64,000 nt of DNA from Paenibacillus sp. YPG26. GTDB lineage: Bacteria > Bacillota > Bacilli > Paenibacillales > Paenibacillaceae. The notes below the pieces were generated by a model. It was not told where the DNA came from. It saw only the letters and a list, made by a program, of their open reading frames with translations, and searched no databases. The DNA is taken from assembly GCF_023704175.1 (NCBI RefSeq), contig NZ_CP084530.1, positions 3,534,001 to 3,598,000 on the forward strand, read 5' to 3'. The position numbers and the translations under genes are program-made. Shown one piece after another: positions 45,614-54,372 of this stretch. The first letter of the stretch is position 1. Each line of letters opens with the position of its first letter.

Positions 45614-46216
45614 TTATTTGAATACTTTCACGCGCTCTTCAAGCGGTTGGAATTGCTTCTCGCCGGCCGGAGCCACGATTTTACCGAAAGGAAGCTGAGC
45701 TCTTAGTTTCCAGGACTCCGGAATTCCCCATTCGGATACAATCGCCTCGTCGATGATCGGGTTGTAGTGCTGCAGGGAAGCGCCAAGGCCTTCTTGCTCA
45801 AGAGCGGTCCATACGACGAATTGAAGCATACCGGAAGATTGCTCAGACCAGATCGGGAAGTTATCCGCATAAGAAGCGTACTGCTGCTGCAGACCTCCAA
45901 TCACATTCGTATCCTCGAAGAACAGAACTGTACCGTAACCCGCACGGAACGATTCCATTTTCTCAGCAGTGGACTTGAAATTCTCATCATTATTTATAAT
46001 TTTGCGAAGGATATCTTCCGTATGATTCCACAGCTTGTCATGCTGCTCACCAAGCAGAACAACCACCCGTGCACTCTGGGAGTTAAAAGCAGAAGGAGTA
46101 TGTTTTACAGCTTCGTTCACGATTTCTTGGATTCTTTCGTCAGAAATAGGGGATTCTTTGCTAATTGCATAAATACTACGTCTGTTTTTCACCGCATCGA
46201 AGAATGCATTTGCCAT
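45614..46216 (-). CDS. Nitroreductase-family flavoprotein
   Basis: The 200-residue FMN protein has the N-terminal RRSIYAISKESPISDERI, the HTPSAFNSQSARVVVLLG segment and the GASLQHYNP region of the small Frm2/YdgI-like nitroreductase subgroup. The substrate is unknown; these enzymes reduce nitro or quinone compounds or act in oxidative and lipid stress. It is monocistronic with its own promoter. Confidence 0.87.
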   Translation of the reverse strand: MANAFFDAVKNRRSIYAISKESPISDERIQEIVNEAVKHTPSAFNSQSARVVVLLGEQHDKLWNHTEDILRKIINNDENFKSTAEKMESFRAGYGTVLFFEDTNVIGGLQQQYASYADNFPIWSEQSSGMLQFVVWTALEQEGLGASLQHYNPIIDEAIVSEWGIPESWKLRAQLPFGKIVAPAGEKQFQPLEERVKVFK

Positions 46217-46257
46217 TTGGAATACCTACCTTCTTTTAGTTAGTTATTTACTTTTTA

Positions 46258-46287
46258 ATTGTAACATACGTCTTAGTTCAAAAACAA
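46258..46287 (-). promoter_or_regulatory. Promoter of the nitroreductase gene
   Basis: Minus-strand -35 TTGTTT (46282-46287), an 18-bp spacer and -10 TACAAT (46258-46263), about 40 bp before the start codon. Confidence 0.5.
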
Positions 46288-46379
46288 TCTTTTTGACAAT
46301 CATTTTCCTGTTTTTCCTAATTAGATATTTTACAGCATATTTATTACAATTACCCGCTCCGTCTATAATTATGCAGCAC

Positions 46380-46420
46380 AAAAAAAGCGTACATTCGTAT
46401 GCAAATACGAATGTACGCTC
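46380..46420 (-). terminator. Terminator after glnS
   Basis: A perfect 14-bp stem GCGTACATTCGTAT/ATACGAATGTACGC with a 4-nt loop is followed on the minus strand by seven Ts. Confidence 0.95.
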
Positions 46421-46442
46421 TTCAGGCCGCTGGTCAGCCAGC

Positions 46443-48131
46443 TTATTGAGATTTGGGCAGCTGGAATGAGCTCTTCAGCGATACAATCAGGTTGAATACC
46501 GGCTCTCCAGGCTTCGAATGCTTGCTGTCCACATTGAAGTAACCATGACGGAAGAACTGGAATTTATCCTGCGGCTTCGCATCCTTCAGTTCCGGCTCCA
46601 CATAACCTTGAACCACAGTCAGGGAATTGGGATTAATCTGATCCAGGAAGGTCTTCTCTTCCGCTCCCCCGGTCTCCGCTTCCTCCCCGCTATCCTCTTC
46701 AAGAATAAGGGGCTCGTAGAGACGGAACTCAGCCGGAACAGCTGACCCTGCATCTACCCAGTGAATGGTTCCCTTGACCTTGCGGCCGGTGAACCCGCTG
46801 CCGCTCTTCGTCTCAGGATCATAAGTGCAGTGGATCTCTACAACATTCCCGGCCTCATCCTTAATGACTTCATTACACTTGATGAAGTAGGCATGCTTCA
46901 GGCGAACTTCATTGCCCGGGAAGAGGCGGAAGTATTTGCTTGGCGGATTCTCCATGAAGTCGTCTTGTTCAATGTATAGCTCACGCGAAAAAGGAATTTG
47001 GCGGCTTCCCATATCCGGATTCTCCGTGTTGTTCTCGGCTTCGAGCAATTCCGTCTGGCCTTCCGGGTAATTCGTGATAACCACCTTCAGCGGATGGAGC
47101 ACGGCCATGGTGCGGGGAGCTGTAAGCTTGAGATCCTCCCGGATAAAATGATCCAGCATGGCGGTCTCAACCTGCCCTTGGGCCTTCGAGATCCCGGCTT
47201 CATAGACAAAGCTCTTGATCGCATCCGGTGTATACCCGCGGCGGCGCAGTCCCGAGATGGTTGGCAGACGCGGGTCATCCCAGCCATCAACAATTCCCTC
47301 ATCCACAAGCATCTTAAGCTTACGCTTGCTCGTAACTGCAGAAGCCAGGTTCAGGCGGCCGAACTCATATTGATGCGGGGCATGCGGCATCTCCGTCTCC
47401 GCAATAACCCAATCGTAGAATGGCCGCTGATCTTCGAACTCGATCGTACAGAGAGAGTGGGTAACCCCCTCAATGGCATCCTCCAATGGATGCGCGAAGC
47501 TGTACATCGGATAGATACACCAGGTATCACCGGTGTTGTGGTGGGTCGCATGGGCGATCCGGTAAATAACAGGGTCACGCAAATTAATATTCGGGGAAGC
47601 CATGTCAATCTTGGCGCGGAGCACCTTCTCCCCGTTCTTGAACTCACCGGCACGCATGCGGGTGAATAAGTCCAGATTCTCTTCTATTGAACGATTCCGG
47701 TAAGGGCTGTCTTCCCCCGGCTCTGTAAGCGTACCGCGCTTCTCGCGGATCTCATCCGCGCTAAGATCGTCCACATAGGCCTTCCCCTTCTTAATCAGCA
47801 GCACAGCGCGATTGTACATTTCTTCGAAGTAATCGGAAGCGAAGCGAAGCTCATCCCATTCGAACCCAAGCCACTTCACGTCTTCCTTAATTGAATTCAC
47901 ATACTCGATATCTTCCTTGACCGGATTGGTATCGTCGAATCGCAGATTGGTTCTCCCCCCGAATTCATCCGCGAGGGTGAAATTAATCCAGATGGCTTTG
48001 GCATGTCCGATATGAAGGTAGCCATTGGGCTCAGGAGGGAAGCGGGTAACAATCTCCTTTACCTTGCCGCTCTTTAGATCTTCCGTAATAATATTTTTGA
48101 TAAAATTCGGAGGTGTGCTCGCATTCGTCAC
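46443..48131 (-). CDS. glnS: Glutaminyl-tRNA synthetase
   Basis: The roughly 562-residue class I synthetase charges tRNA-Gln directly. It has [16 protein letters not shown] (HIGH motif), FDDTNP and [12 protein letters not shown] (KMSKS equivalent); the C-terminal beta-barrel anticodon domain starts near residue 345. Many Firmicutes lack this enzyme and use GatCAB instead. The GTG at 48131 has GGTGGAG at 6 nt and gives [13 protein letters not shown]; 32 upstream in-frame codons are not family-like. No YqeY domain is fused. Confidence 0.94.
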   Translation of the reverse strand: MTNASTPPNFIKNIITEDLKSGKVKEIVTRFPPEPNGYLHIGHAKAIWINFTLADEFGGRTNLRFDDTNPVKEDIEYVNSIKEDVKWLGFEWDELRFASDYFEEMYNRAVLLIKKGKAYVDDLSADEIREKRGTLTEPGEDSPYRNRSIEENLDLFTRMRAGEFKNGEKVLRAKIDMASPNINLRDPVIYRIAHATHHNTGDTWCIYPMYSFAHPLEDAIEGVTHSLCTIEFEDQRPFYDWVIAETEMPHAPHQYEFGRLNLASAVTSKRKLKMLVDEGIVDGWDDPRLPTISGLRRRGYTPDAIKSFVYEAGISKAQGQVETAMLDHFIREDLKLTAPRTMAVLHPLKVVITNYPEGQTELLEAENNTENPDMGSRQIPFSRELYIEQDDFMENPPSKYFRLFPGNEVRLKHAYFIKCNEVIKDEAGNVVEIHCTYDPETKSGSGFTGRKVKGTIHWVDAGSAVPAEFRLYEPLILEEDSGEEAETGGAEEKTFLDQINPNSLTVVQGYVEPELKDAKPQDKFQFFRHGYFNVDSKHSKPGEPVFNLIVSLKSSFQLPKSQ

Positions 48132-48324
48132 AGTATCTCCACCTTTCCGTCTGTTCTCTCTAGGTTTAAATATACCGATATCTGCACAATAGTTCAATGC
48201 ACCTTCGCCTTGGAAGACCCCCGGCACTATGAATCCTTTGATAATCTCTACGAACTTCGATATAGTGACAATGAACAGGTGATAATTACGTCATCATGAA
48301 TTTAAGGCAAAGGAGTTAGCTCGC

Positions 48325-48798
48325 ATGGTAAAAGTTTTGTTCGTATGCTTGGGCAACATCTGCAGATCGCCCATGGCAGAGGCAATGTTCAAGCATCTGG
48401 TTAAGCAGGAAGGCTTAGAGGGACAATTTCAAATCGATAGTGCGGGTACTGGTGACTGGCACATTGGCAACCCCCCGCATCAAGGCACTTTAGATATTTT
48501 GAAGAAATATCAGGTCAGTTCTGAAGGACTCTTCGCCAGGCAGATTACTCCAGAGGATATGGAACAGTTCGATTACATCATAGCAATGGATGACAGCAAC
48601 ATTCAGAATATGTACAAAATCTCAGGTAAGCAGGAAGGCCGCAACACATTCCGGCTGCTCGACTTCAAGCAAGAGCTTCAGGTCAAGGATGTGCCGGATC
48701 CTTACTTCACCGGAGACTTCCAGGAGACCTACGATCTGCTTACTGAGGGACTTGAGGCTTTGCTGGCACATATCAAGCAAGAACAGGCTATCTCGTGA
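48325..48798 (+). CDS. Low-molecular-weight protein-tyrosine phosphatase
   Basis: The 157-residue enzyme has P-loop CLGNICRS at residues 8-15 and DVPDPYFTG with the general-acid Asp near residue 120, the standard LMW-PTP pattern (YfkJ-like). The P-loop Ile contrasts with the Thr of YwlE in this window, so tyrosine specificity is expected. It is divergent from glnS. Confidence 0.93.
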   Translation: MVKVLFVCLGNICRSPMAEAMFKHLVKQEGLEGQFQIDSAGTGDWHIGNPPHQGTLDILKKYQVSSEGLFARQITPEDMEQFDYIIAMDDSNIQNMYKISGKQEGRNTFRLLDFKQELQVKDVPDPYFTGDFQETYDLLTEGLEALLAHIKQEQAIS

Positions 48799-48909
48799 TT
48801 TGATACCAGGGATATCCGGTGGAGATATGCTTCCCTAACGGCAGCCAGGTGAGCTCCATAATCCTGTATTCTGTAAGGGGAGCTATTGTCACTTAGAGTC
48901 AGCATCACC

Positions 48910-49446
48910 TTAAGGGCACTCTTTTACACCTTCCTGCCCTTCATCTGCTTTGGGCTGCTTAAGCGGGTACCACAGCAGAATATCATCAACATATCTGCCA
49001 CCTAAATAGAATTCCTCTACAAGCCGTCCCTGCTCCATGAATCCGCAGCTGCGGTAGAATTCAAGCGCCTTTCCATTCGTCGCCAGCACGCGAAGACAAA
49101 GCTTGCGTATGCCCTGCCGGGCAGCATGCTGCTTCATGCCATCCATTAGCGCCCGGCCAATACCCTGCCGCTGATAGGACGGATGCACGGCAATATTAAT
49201 TTCGTACACGTGGCCGTTGCTCTGAAGAGGCGTCGGGCAGTAGAAGCCCAGGTATCCGCATATTCTCTCTTCGATGACAGCAACCAGCTGTGAACCGGGT
49301 GGATTCTGCTGCAGGAAGCTCTCCCGTGTAACAGGTGCCAGCTCAGCAGGTGTCGTCTCCGAGCTCCATACCAGCTTATCAATTTCAATCAGCTCCGCCG
49401 CATCTCTAAGCTCGGATACGCGGATGAGCGTCTGTCCGAATCTCAT
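48910..49446 (-). CDS. GNAT-family N-acetyltransferase
   Basis: The 178-residue GNAT fold has acetyl-CoA-binding YQRQGIGRALMDGM and the downstream NGKALEFYRSCGFMEQGRL. The acceptor is unknown. It sits alone between the phosphatase gene and a LacI regulator. Confidence 0.88.
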   Translation of the reverse strand: MRFGQTLIRVSELRDAAELIEIDKLVWSSETTPAELAPVTRESFLQQNPPGSQLVAVIEERICGYLGFYCPTPLQSNGHVYEINIAVHPSYQRQGIGRALMDGMKQHAARQGIRKLCLRVLATNGKALEFYRSCGFMEQGRLVEEFYLGGRYVDDILLWYPLKQPKADEGQEGVKECP

Positions 49447-49515
49447 CGTGTCGCTACCCTCCAGTCCAATGCTCCGTATTCTTGCCTGTGTATATATGAT
49501 AAATACAACCTCATA

Positions 49516-49553
49516 CGCGCAAAAAACCCAGCTCTTATGTTAAAAGCCGGGTG
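49516..49553 (-). terminator. Terminator overlapping the 3' end of the LacI gene
   Basis: On the minus strand ACCCgGCT pairs with AGCtGGGT and is followed by six Ts. The hairpin includes the last codons and the stop of the LacI gene. Confidence 0.75.
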
Positions 49554-50563
49554 GATTCCCGAATCACAAGCTCCGCCGGGAAAATTTTATGAGCATGCTT
49601 AACCTTCTTATTTATCATATCGAACAGGATTCGTATCGTCTCTTCGGCAATCTCTTCCACCGGCTGCCTGATCGTAGTAATAGACGGATTATAATAAAAT
49701 GACATATCCACTCCATCAAATCCGGCAACGGAGTAATCCTCCGGCACCTTCTTGCCTGCCTCCAGCAAGGCTTTGCACGCACCAATGGCCATGCTATCAG
49801 AGACGGCATAAATGGCTGTGAACTCTTCCTTAGACTGTAACAGCTCTTTCGTAACCACATACCCATTCTCCATGGAGTAGCTCTCAACATCTTCCTTCAT
49901 GCTCAGAACCAATTGATCATTCAGCTGGACGCCATGATCCTCCAGCGCTTTCTTGTAGCCATCATACCTTAACTTCCCGATACTTACGTCATCCACAGGA
50001 GCTGTAATAATTGCAATCTTCTTATGACCCAAGCTGCACAGGTAGTCCACCATTTTGTAACTTTCCTTGAAGTCATCCACGGCTACATAAGAGAGCTCAT
50101 CCGGATCGAACTCTTCCGTCGTTCCTATGGTGCTCAGCACAAAAGGCACGGTCAGCTGATCGAGCTTAACTCTGGGATGAGAGAAGCTTCCTCCGAGAAA
50201 TACAATTCCCTTAAGACGTTTCTCCTTCACGAGCTCTATCGCAACCTCGATCTCATCCTGGTTCTCATCTACCCGCTGAAGAATGAAGGAGTATTTCTTG
50301 GTCTGGATCTCCTTCTCAAATACCTGTATCATCCGGTTGAAGAAGGCGTTGGTGATCCCCTTAATAAGTACGGCAATCGTCTTGGAAGCGGACCGCTTCA
50401 GATTTCGAGCGCTGTTATTCGGGACATAATGGTTCTCTTTAATTACCTGCATAATCATGGCTTTGGTCTCTTCATTAATGTCCGGGTGGTTATTAATGGC
50501 TCTTGAGACGGTAGTAACGCCCACGCCACACATTCTAGCAATATCTATAATCGTAATAGCCAT
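49535..50563 (-). CDS. LacI-family regulator linked to the sugar ABC operon
   Basis: The 342-residue repressor has HTH TIIDIARMCGVGVTTVSRAINN and a sugar-binding domain (KGIVFLGGSF, YSVAGFDGVDMSFYYNPSITT, split here as YSVAGFDGVD and SITTIRQPVEE). It lies just downstream of the ABC transporter operon on the same strand, behind a terminator. The paired operators upstream of the binding-protein gene are its probable targets. Confidence 0.91.
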   Translation of the reverse strand: MAITIIDIARMCGVGVTTVSRAINNHPDINEETKAMIMQVIKENHYVPNNSARNLKRSASKTIAVLIKGITNAFFNRMIQVFEKEIQTKKYSFILQRVDENQDEIEVAIELVKEKRLKGIVFLGGSFSHPRVKLDQLTVPFVLSTIGTTEEFDPDELSYVAVDDFKESYKMVDYLCSLGHKKIAIITAPVDDVSIGKLRYDGYKKALEDHGVQLNDQLVLSMKEDVESYSMENGYVVTKELLQSKEEFTAIYAVSDSMAIGACKALLEAGKKVPEDYSVAGFDGVDMSFYYNPSITTIRQPVEEIAEETIRILFDMINKKVKHAHKIFPAELVIRESTRLLT

Positions 50564-50707
50564 ATTTATTCTTTCCTTACGCTGTAGCCGCCATCATCAC
50601 GTAACTACATCCTTTGTTTTTAATAATCATAAATATAGCAATTTAAGAAGCAAATGACAATAAACTGTTATTGGCTTATACATCCAATTGGCCTCTTCAA
50701 AACAAAA

Positions 50708-50752
50708 AGCAGGGTACCCCTGATCACATGATCAGGAGAGTTACCCTACTAA
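50708..50752 (-). terminator. Terminator after the sugar ABC operon
   Basis: Minus-strand AGGGTA and CTGATCA arms pair with TGATCAG and TACCCT, followed by TTTTTGTTTT. The rest of the 50564-50778 gap is AT-rich and probably holds the LacI promoter. Confidence 0.8.
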
Positions 50753-50778
50753 TATCTATACATCCATAGACTTGAAAG

Positions 50779-51612
50779 TTAACCTTTAACTGCACCAGCT
50801 ACTACGCCTTCAATAATATACTTCTGGCATAGCAAGTAGAATACGACAATCGGAACGATAGCCAATACGAGCATTGCCATCATAGCCCCCATGTCGATAG
50901 AACCATATCCACCCTTGAGGTATTGAATCGCAAGCGGAATGGTCTGCCACTCTGTACCAATGACCAATTTAGGCAATAGATAGTCATTCCATACCCACAT
51001 TACGTTAAGGATAGCTACCGTAATCGCAATGGGCTTAAGGATAGGAAATACGACTTTGAAGAACGCCTGAATCGGGCCGCAGCCGTCAATCATCACAGCC
51101 TCTTCAACTTCCAGCGGGATCGATTTCACAAATCCGCTGAACAAGAAGACGGACAGACCTGCGCCAAAGCCCAAGTAGATCAGAATAATCCCGATGGGGT
51201 TATCGATATTCAGCGTGTTCGCTGTCTTCGTCATTGTGAACATTACCATTTGGAAAGGAACGATCATGGAGAAGACAAACATATAGTACAGCAAGCTGGT
51301 GAACTTGCTTTTTACCCGGGTAATGTACCAAGCTGTCATTGCTGTCAACAGAACGATAACCGCTACTGAAGCCACCGTAATGAAGACCGACATACCAAAT
51401 GCACTTAAGAAATCTGTCTTCGCTATACCACCAGTATAGTTCTTCAGACCAGCAGAAGTCGTGCTGGTTGGCAGATCAAAAGGCGTATCGCTGATGAAGA
51501 ACTTTCCTTTGAAGGAGTTCATCAGAACGATGAATATAGGAGATAAGAATATAATAGACAGAATCAGCATGATAATGAAAATGGTATAATCTTTCGCACG
51601 TGCCTTTTGCAT
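50779..51612 (-). CDS. Carbohydrate ABC transporter permease, MalG-type
   Basis: The 277-residue inner-membrane permease has six predicted helices. The EAA loop EEAVMIDGCGPIQAFFKVVFP docks the ATPase (shown here as EEAVMIDGCGP and FKVVFPILKP). Its ATG overlaps the stop of the partner permease by one base. No ATPase is encoded in the operon, so a shared MsmX-type ATPase is likely. Confidence 0.92.
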   Translation of the reverse strand: MQKARAKDYTIFIIMLILSIIFLSPIFIVLMNSFKGKFFISDTPFDLPTSTTSAGLKNYTGGIAKTDFLSAFGMSVFITVASVAVIVLLTAMTAWYITRVKSKFTSLLYYMFVFSMIVPFQMVMFTMTKTANTLNIDNPIGIILIYLGFGAGLSVFLFSGFVKSIPLEVEEAVMIDGCGPIQAFFKVVFPILKPIAITVAILNVMWVWNDYLLPKLVIGTEWQTIPLAIQYLKGGYGSIDMGAMMAMLVLAIVPIVVFYLLCQKYIIEGVVAGAVKG

Positions 51613-52454
51613 TAATTCTCAACTTCCTTTCTTCTGGTAATGACGAGCTGCACTAAGGCGATCAGTGCTACCAGGACAAAGAATACAACCGCTTTGGCCT
51701 GACCCACGCCTTCCCAACCGGTCCTACCATAGAAAGTATTATAGATATCCAGAGCCAACATCGAAGTCTCTTTTGCTGGAGCTCCGGCCGTGAGTGCCAA
51801 GTTTTGGTCAAACAGCTTAAATGAATTAGATAAGGACAAGAACAAACAGATTGTAATGGATGGCATAACCATAGGCAGAGTTACGCTGCGAAGAATTCTG
51901 AAGCGGTTCGCTCCATCAATTTGTGCCGCTTCCATCAAATCCTTAGGTACGTTCTGAATTCCGGCAATGTAGATGATCATCATATAACCGATCAATTGCC
52001 AGTTCATGAGGACAACGAGCCCCCAGAAGCCGTAAGTTGCGCTAGAAGTCAAGGTAAGATCGAATTTAATCAGGACACCGTTAATAATCAACTGCCAGAT
52101 GTAACCTAGTACGATACCGCCTATCAGGTTAGGCATGAAGAAGATCGTTCTAAATAAATTGGTACCTTTCTTCCCCCGGGTTAACAGCAGACCGAGCAAG
52201 AAGGCGAATACATTGATCGTAATTACAGACACAATTGTAAATTTAACCGTGAACCATAGAGCGTCCAGAAACTCTTGGTTTGAGAATGCTCTGACGTAAT
52301 TTTTAAGCCCTATCCATTTGGCATCGTTCACTGTGGTGAATTCAGTAAAGGATAGATAAATACCCAGTATGAACGGAATTATAAATGCGATTAAGAATGC
52401 TAGTATGGTTGGTAATGCAAAAAGAGCAAAATATTTTTTTATCGACTTTTGCAT
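51612..52454 (-). CDS. Carbohydrate ABC transporter permease, MalF-type
   Basis: The 280-residue permease has six helices and the EAA loop MEAAQIDGANRFRILRSVTLP (shown here as EAAQIDGANRF, then LRSVTLPMVMP). It forms the heterodimeric channel with the next gene. It lies 97 bp after the binding-protein gene, behind a hairpin that may lower its expression relative to that gene. Confidence 0.92.
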   Translation of the reverse strand: MQKSIKKYFALFALPTILAFLIAFIIPFILGIYLSFTEFTTVNDAKWIGLKNYVRAFSNQEFLDALWFTVKFTIVSVITINVFAFLLGLLLTRGKKGTNLFRTIFFMPNLIGGIVLGYIWQLIINGVLIKFDLTLTSSATYGFWGLVVLMNWQLIGYMMIIYIAGIQNVPKDLMEAAQIDGANRFRILRSVTLPMVMPSITICLFLSLSNSFKLFDQNLALTAGAPAKETSMLALDIYNTFYGRTGWEGVGQAKAVVFFVLVALIALVQLVITRRKEVEN

Positions 52455-52484
52455 ATTCCTACTCCTTATCCAGGATTAATGGTT

Positions 52485-52518
52485 ATGCCACTGTTCGCCA
52501 GAAGGTTCACAGTGGCAT
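52485..52518 (-). promoter_or_regulatory. Intercistronic hairpin after the binding-protein gene
   Basis: A perfect 10-bp stem ATGCCACTGT/ACAGTGGCAT with a 14-nt loop and no U-run. In sugar ABC operons such stems protect the upstream mRNA and allow only partial readthrough. Confidence 0.6.
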
Positions 52519-52551
52519 ATTTTTATCTATAGTCTAATACATTTTCAACAA

Positions 52552-53931
52552 CTATTTTGCTTTTTCGGATTTCCAGGAATCGATAACAGCTTTCTCTACA
52601 TCAGCCCATTGCAGGCCGCCTTGTACGTATTGCAGCAATGCACTACCGAAGCTGTTCTTGAACTCTTCACTTGGGAATGCGGCGAATGTCCAAGGCACTG
52701 TGTTCAGGCCTTTGCTCATCCAGCTGCTAACTTCTTTCGCAAGCGGATCTGCTGGTCTTTCTTCTTCTTTAAATGTGTTGAAAGGAGCGATAAATCCAAG
52801 CTCACCACTTACATACTTCTTACCTTTTTCACTGGAGAACAACCACTCCAAGAAAGCGATTGATGCTTTTTGCTTCTCAGCGGATACTTTGCTGTTCACA
52901 GCGAAGTAGTTCTCAGTACCGATAGCCAGACCTTGCTTCTCTTCACCAGCAACACCAGTGTAAATAGGCATGAATTTAACATCTTCGGCTTTAACTACGT
53001 TACCGTCTACACCGTTGATTTGGGACCAGCCCCAGTTACCGTTCTGAACCATAGCGGATTGACCCAAAGCGAATTCAGCCATAGAGTCAGCTACTGTTTT
53101 GCTGCCCAGCAATGTTTTCTTAGTTACAGAGTTGTTCGTGTACAGATCGAAAATGTTTTGGAAGTTCTTACCGTACTTGAATGTAATTTCATTAGATTGA
53201 AGACCTGCTTGAACCGGATCCTTCACAGATGTGTTGTCTTTGAACTCATAGAACAAAGGAAGGTTAGCCAAGTGGGACTGCCATCTCCATTGCTCGCCTG
53301 CACCCAGGGAAGTAGAGGAGAATACGCCTTTAATGCCGAGCTGATCTTTCTTGGCTGTCATATCTTCAACAACCGCTTTCAGCTTGTCAAATGTGTTAAC
53401 TTCAGCTACAGAAGCGTAAGGAACCGCTTTGTCAGCCAGAGCAAAGTACTTCTTCATGATCGCGTCATTGTAGATGATACCGTAACCTTCTACTACATAA
53501 GGAATACCGTATACGCCTTCGCCATCTTTAACTGCCAGACTGTTATCTGTCAGATAGCTATAAAGCTTAGTATCCTTAAGATCTAGTGTGTAATCCTTCC
53601 AAGATTGGTAGCCTACAGGCCCGTTAATCTGGAAAATTGTAGGAGCGTCAGATTTTGCAATCTCAGCTTTAAGCGTAGGCTCATAAGTTCCACTAGCAGC
53701 AGTTACAACTTTAACTTTCACGCCAGTCTCAGCTTCATAATCCTTAGCAATTTTGTCGTAAGTCTCAGCAATTTCAGGCTTAAAGTTAAGGAAGTAGATT
53801 TCTTCTTTAGCCGTCTTTCCTGTTGTACCATTTGTACCGGTGTTAGTCTCCTCTTTGTTACCGCAGCCTACAGCCAATCCAGCAAGCAAGGTCATGGAGA
53901 GCATAAGCGTTAGCCATTTCTTCATCTTCAT
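52552..53931 (-). CDS. Extracellular sugar-binding lipoprotein
   Basis: The roughly 459-residue family 1 solute-binding protein has a lipoprotein signal (MKMKKWLTLMLSMTLLAGLA then VGC lipobox Cys) and a Thr/Gly-rich linker. Mature-domain blocks include FQINGPVGYQSWKDY, GEGVYGIPYVVEGYGIIYN and SAMVQNGNWGWSQI. The ATG at 53931 has GGGGGA at 8 nt; earlier in-frame codons overlap the promoter and operators. The ligand, probably a sugar or oligosaccharide, cannot be named. Confidence 0.92.
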   Translation of the reverse strand: MKMKKWLTLMLSMTLLAGLAVGCGNKEETNTGTNGTTGKTAKEEIYFLNFKPEIAETYDKIAKDYEAETGVKVKVVTAASGTYEPTLKAEIAKSDAPTIFQINGPVGYQSWKDYTLDLKDTKLYSYLTDNSLAVKDGEGVYGIPYVVEGYGIIYNDAIMKKYFALADKAVPYASVAEVNTFDKLKAVVEDMTAKKDQLGIKGVFSSTSLGAGEQWRWQSHLANLPLFYEFKDNTSVKDPVQAGLQSNEITFKYGKNFQNIFDLYTNNSVTKKTLLGSKTVADSMAEFALGQSAMVQNGNWGWSQINGVDGNVVKAEDVKFMPIYTGVAGEEKQGLAIGTENYFAVNSKVSAEKQKASIAFLEWLFSSEKGKKYVSGELGFIAPFNTFKEEERPADPLAKEVSSWMSKGLNTVPWTFAAFPSEEFKNSFGSALLQYVQGGLQWADVEKAVIDSWKSEKAK

Positions 53932-53996
53932 TCTATTTCCCCCTTGTTCATACAATGTTCGAATTGAATGCGTTTCCGTGAATAGGATCGAAAATC

Positions 53997-54087
53997 GTGG
54001 TAACGCTTCCGACAACCTTATCGGCAACCATTCCGGTAACGTTTTCAACTGCACGGTTATAGTAACATATTAATTTTTACTTGGCAA
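53997..54087 (-). promoter_or_regulatory. Sugar ABC operon promoter with two LacI-type operators
   Basis: Minus-strand -35 TTGCCA (54082-54087), a 17-bp spacer and -10 TACTAT (54059-54064). Just downstream lie CCGGTAACGTTTTCAAC (54033-54049) and GTGGTAACGCTTCCGAC (53997-54013, plus strand), 36 bp apart. They share GGTAACGnTTnC, typical of LacI-family repressors or CcpA. Confidence 0.7.
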
Positions 54088-54307
54088 TAATTTTGTTTGG
54101 GCATTTAACAAAATATAACTTAACATTTTTTTCAAGCTACAGACACTCTGCCCGTCATCTGGCTTGTACTTCCGTTGTGGACCTGACTTGGGACGGGACC
54201 AGATTGGTCATACATACTATGCCCGCGCTTTCTGGGAATATACAACATTATATTCGCAATCGCCGTCTTCACAGACTCGTTCACTTAGAACCCTAGGTCT
54301 ATAATCA

Positions 54308-54337
54308 ATCTAAAAAAGGAACCCCGCGGGGTTCCTT
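54308..54337 (-). terminator. Terminator after the molybdopterin oxidoreductase
   Basis: A palindrome AAGGAACCCCGCGGGGTTCC is followed on the minus strand by six Ts, about 35 bp past the stop. The stretch 54088-54307 shows no gene. Confidence 0.88.
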
Positions 54338-54372
54338 GACTCTTTCCGTTATTAGCAGCGCTGCCTCAGATA

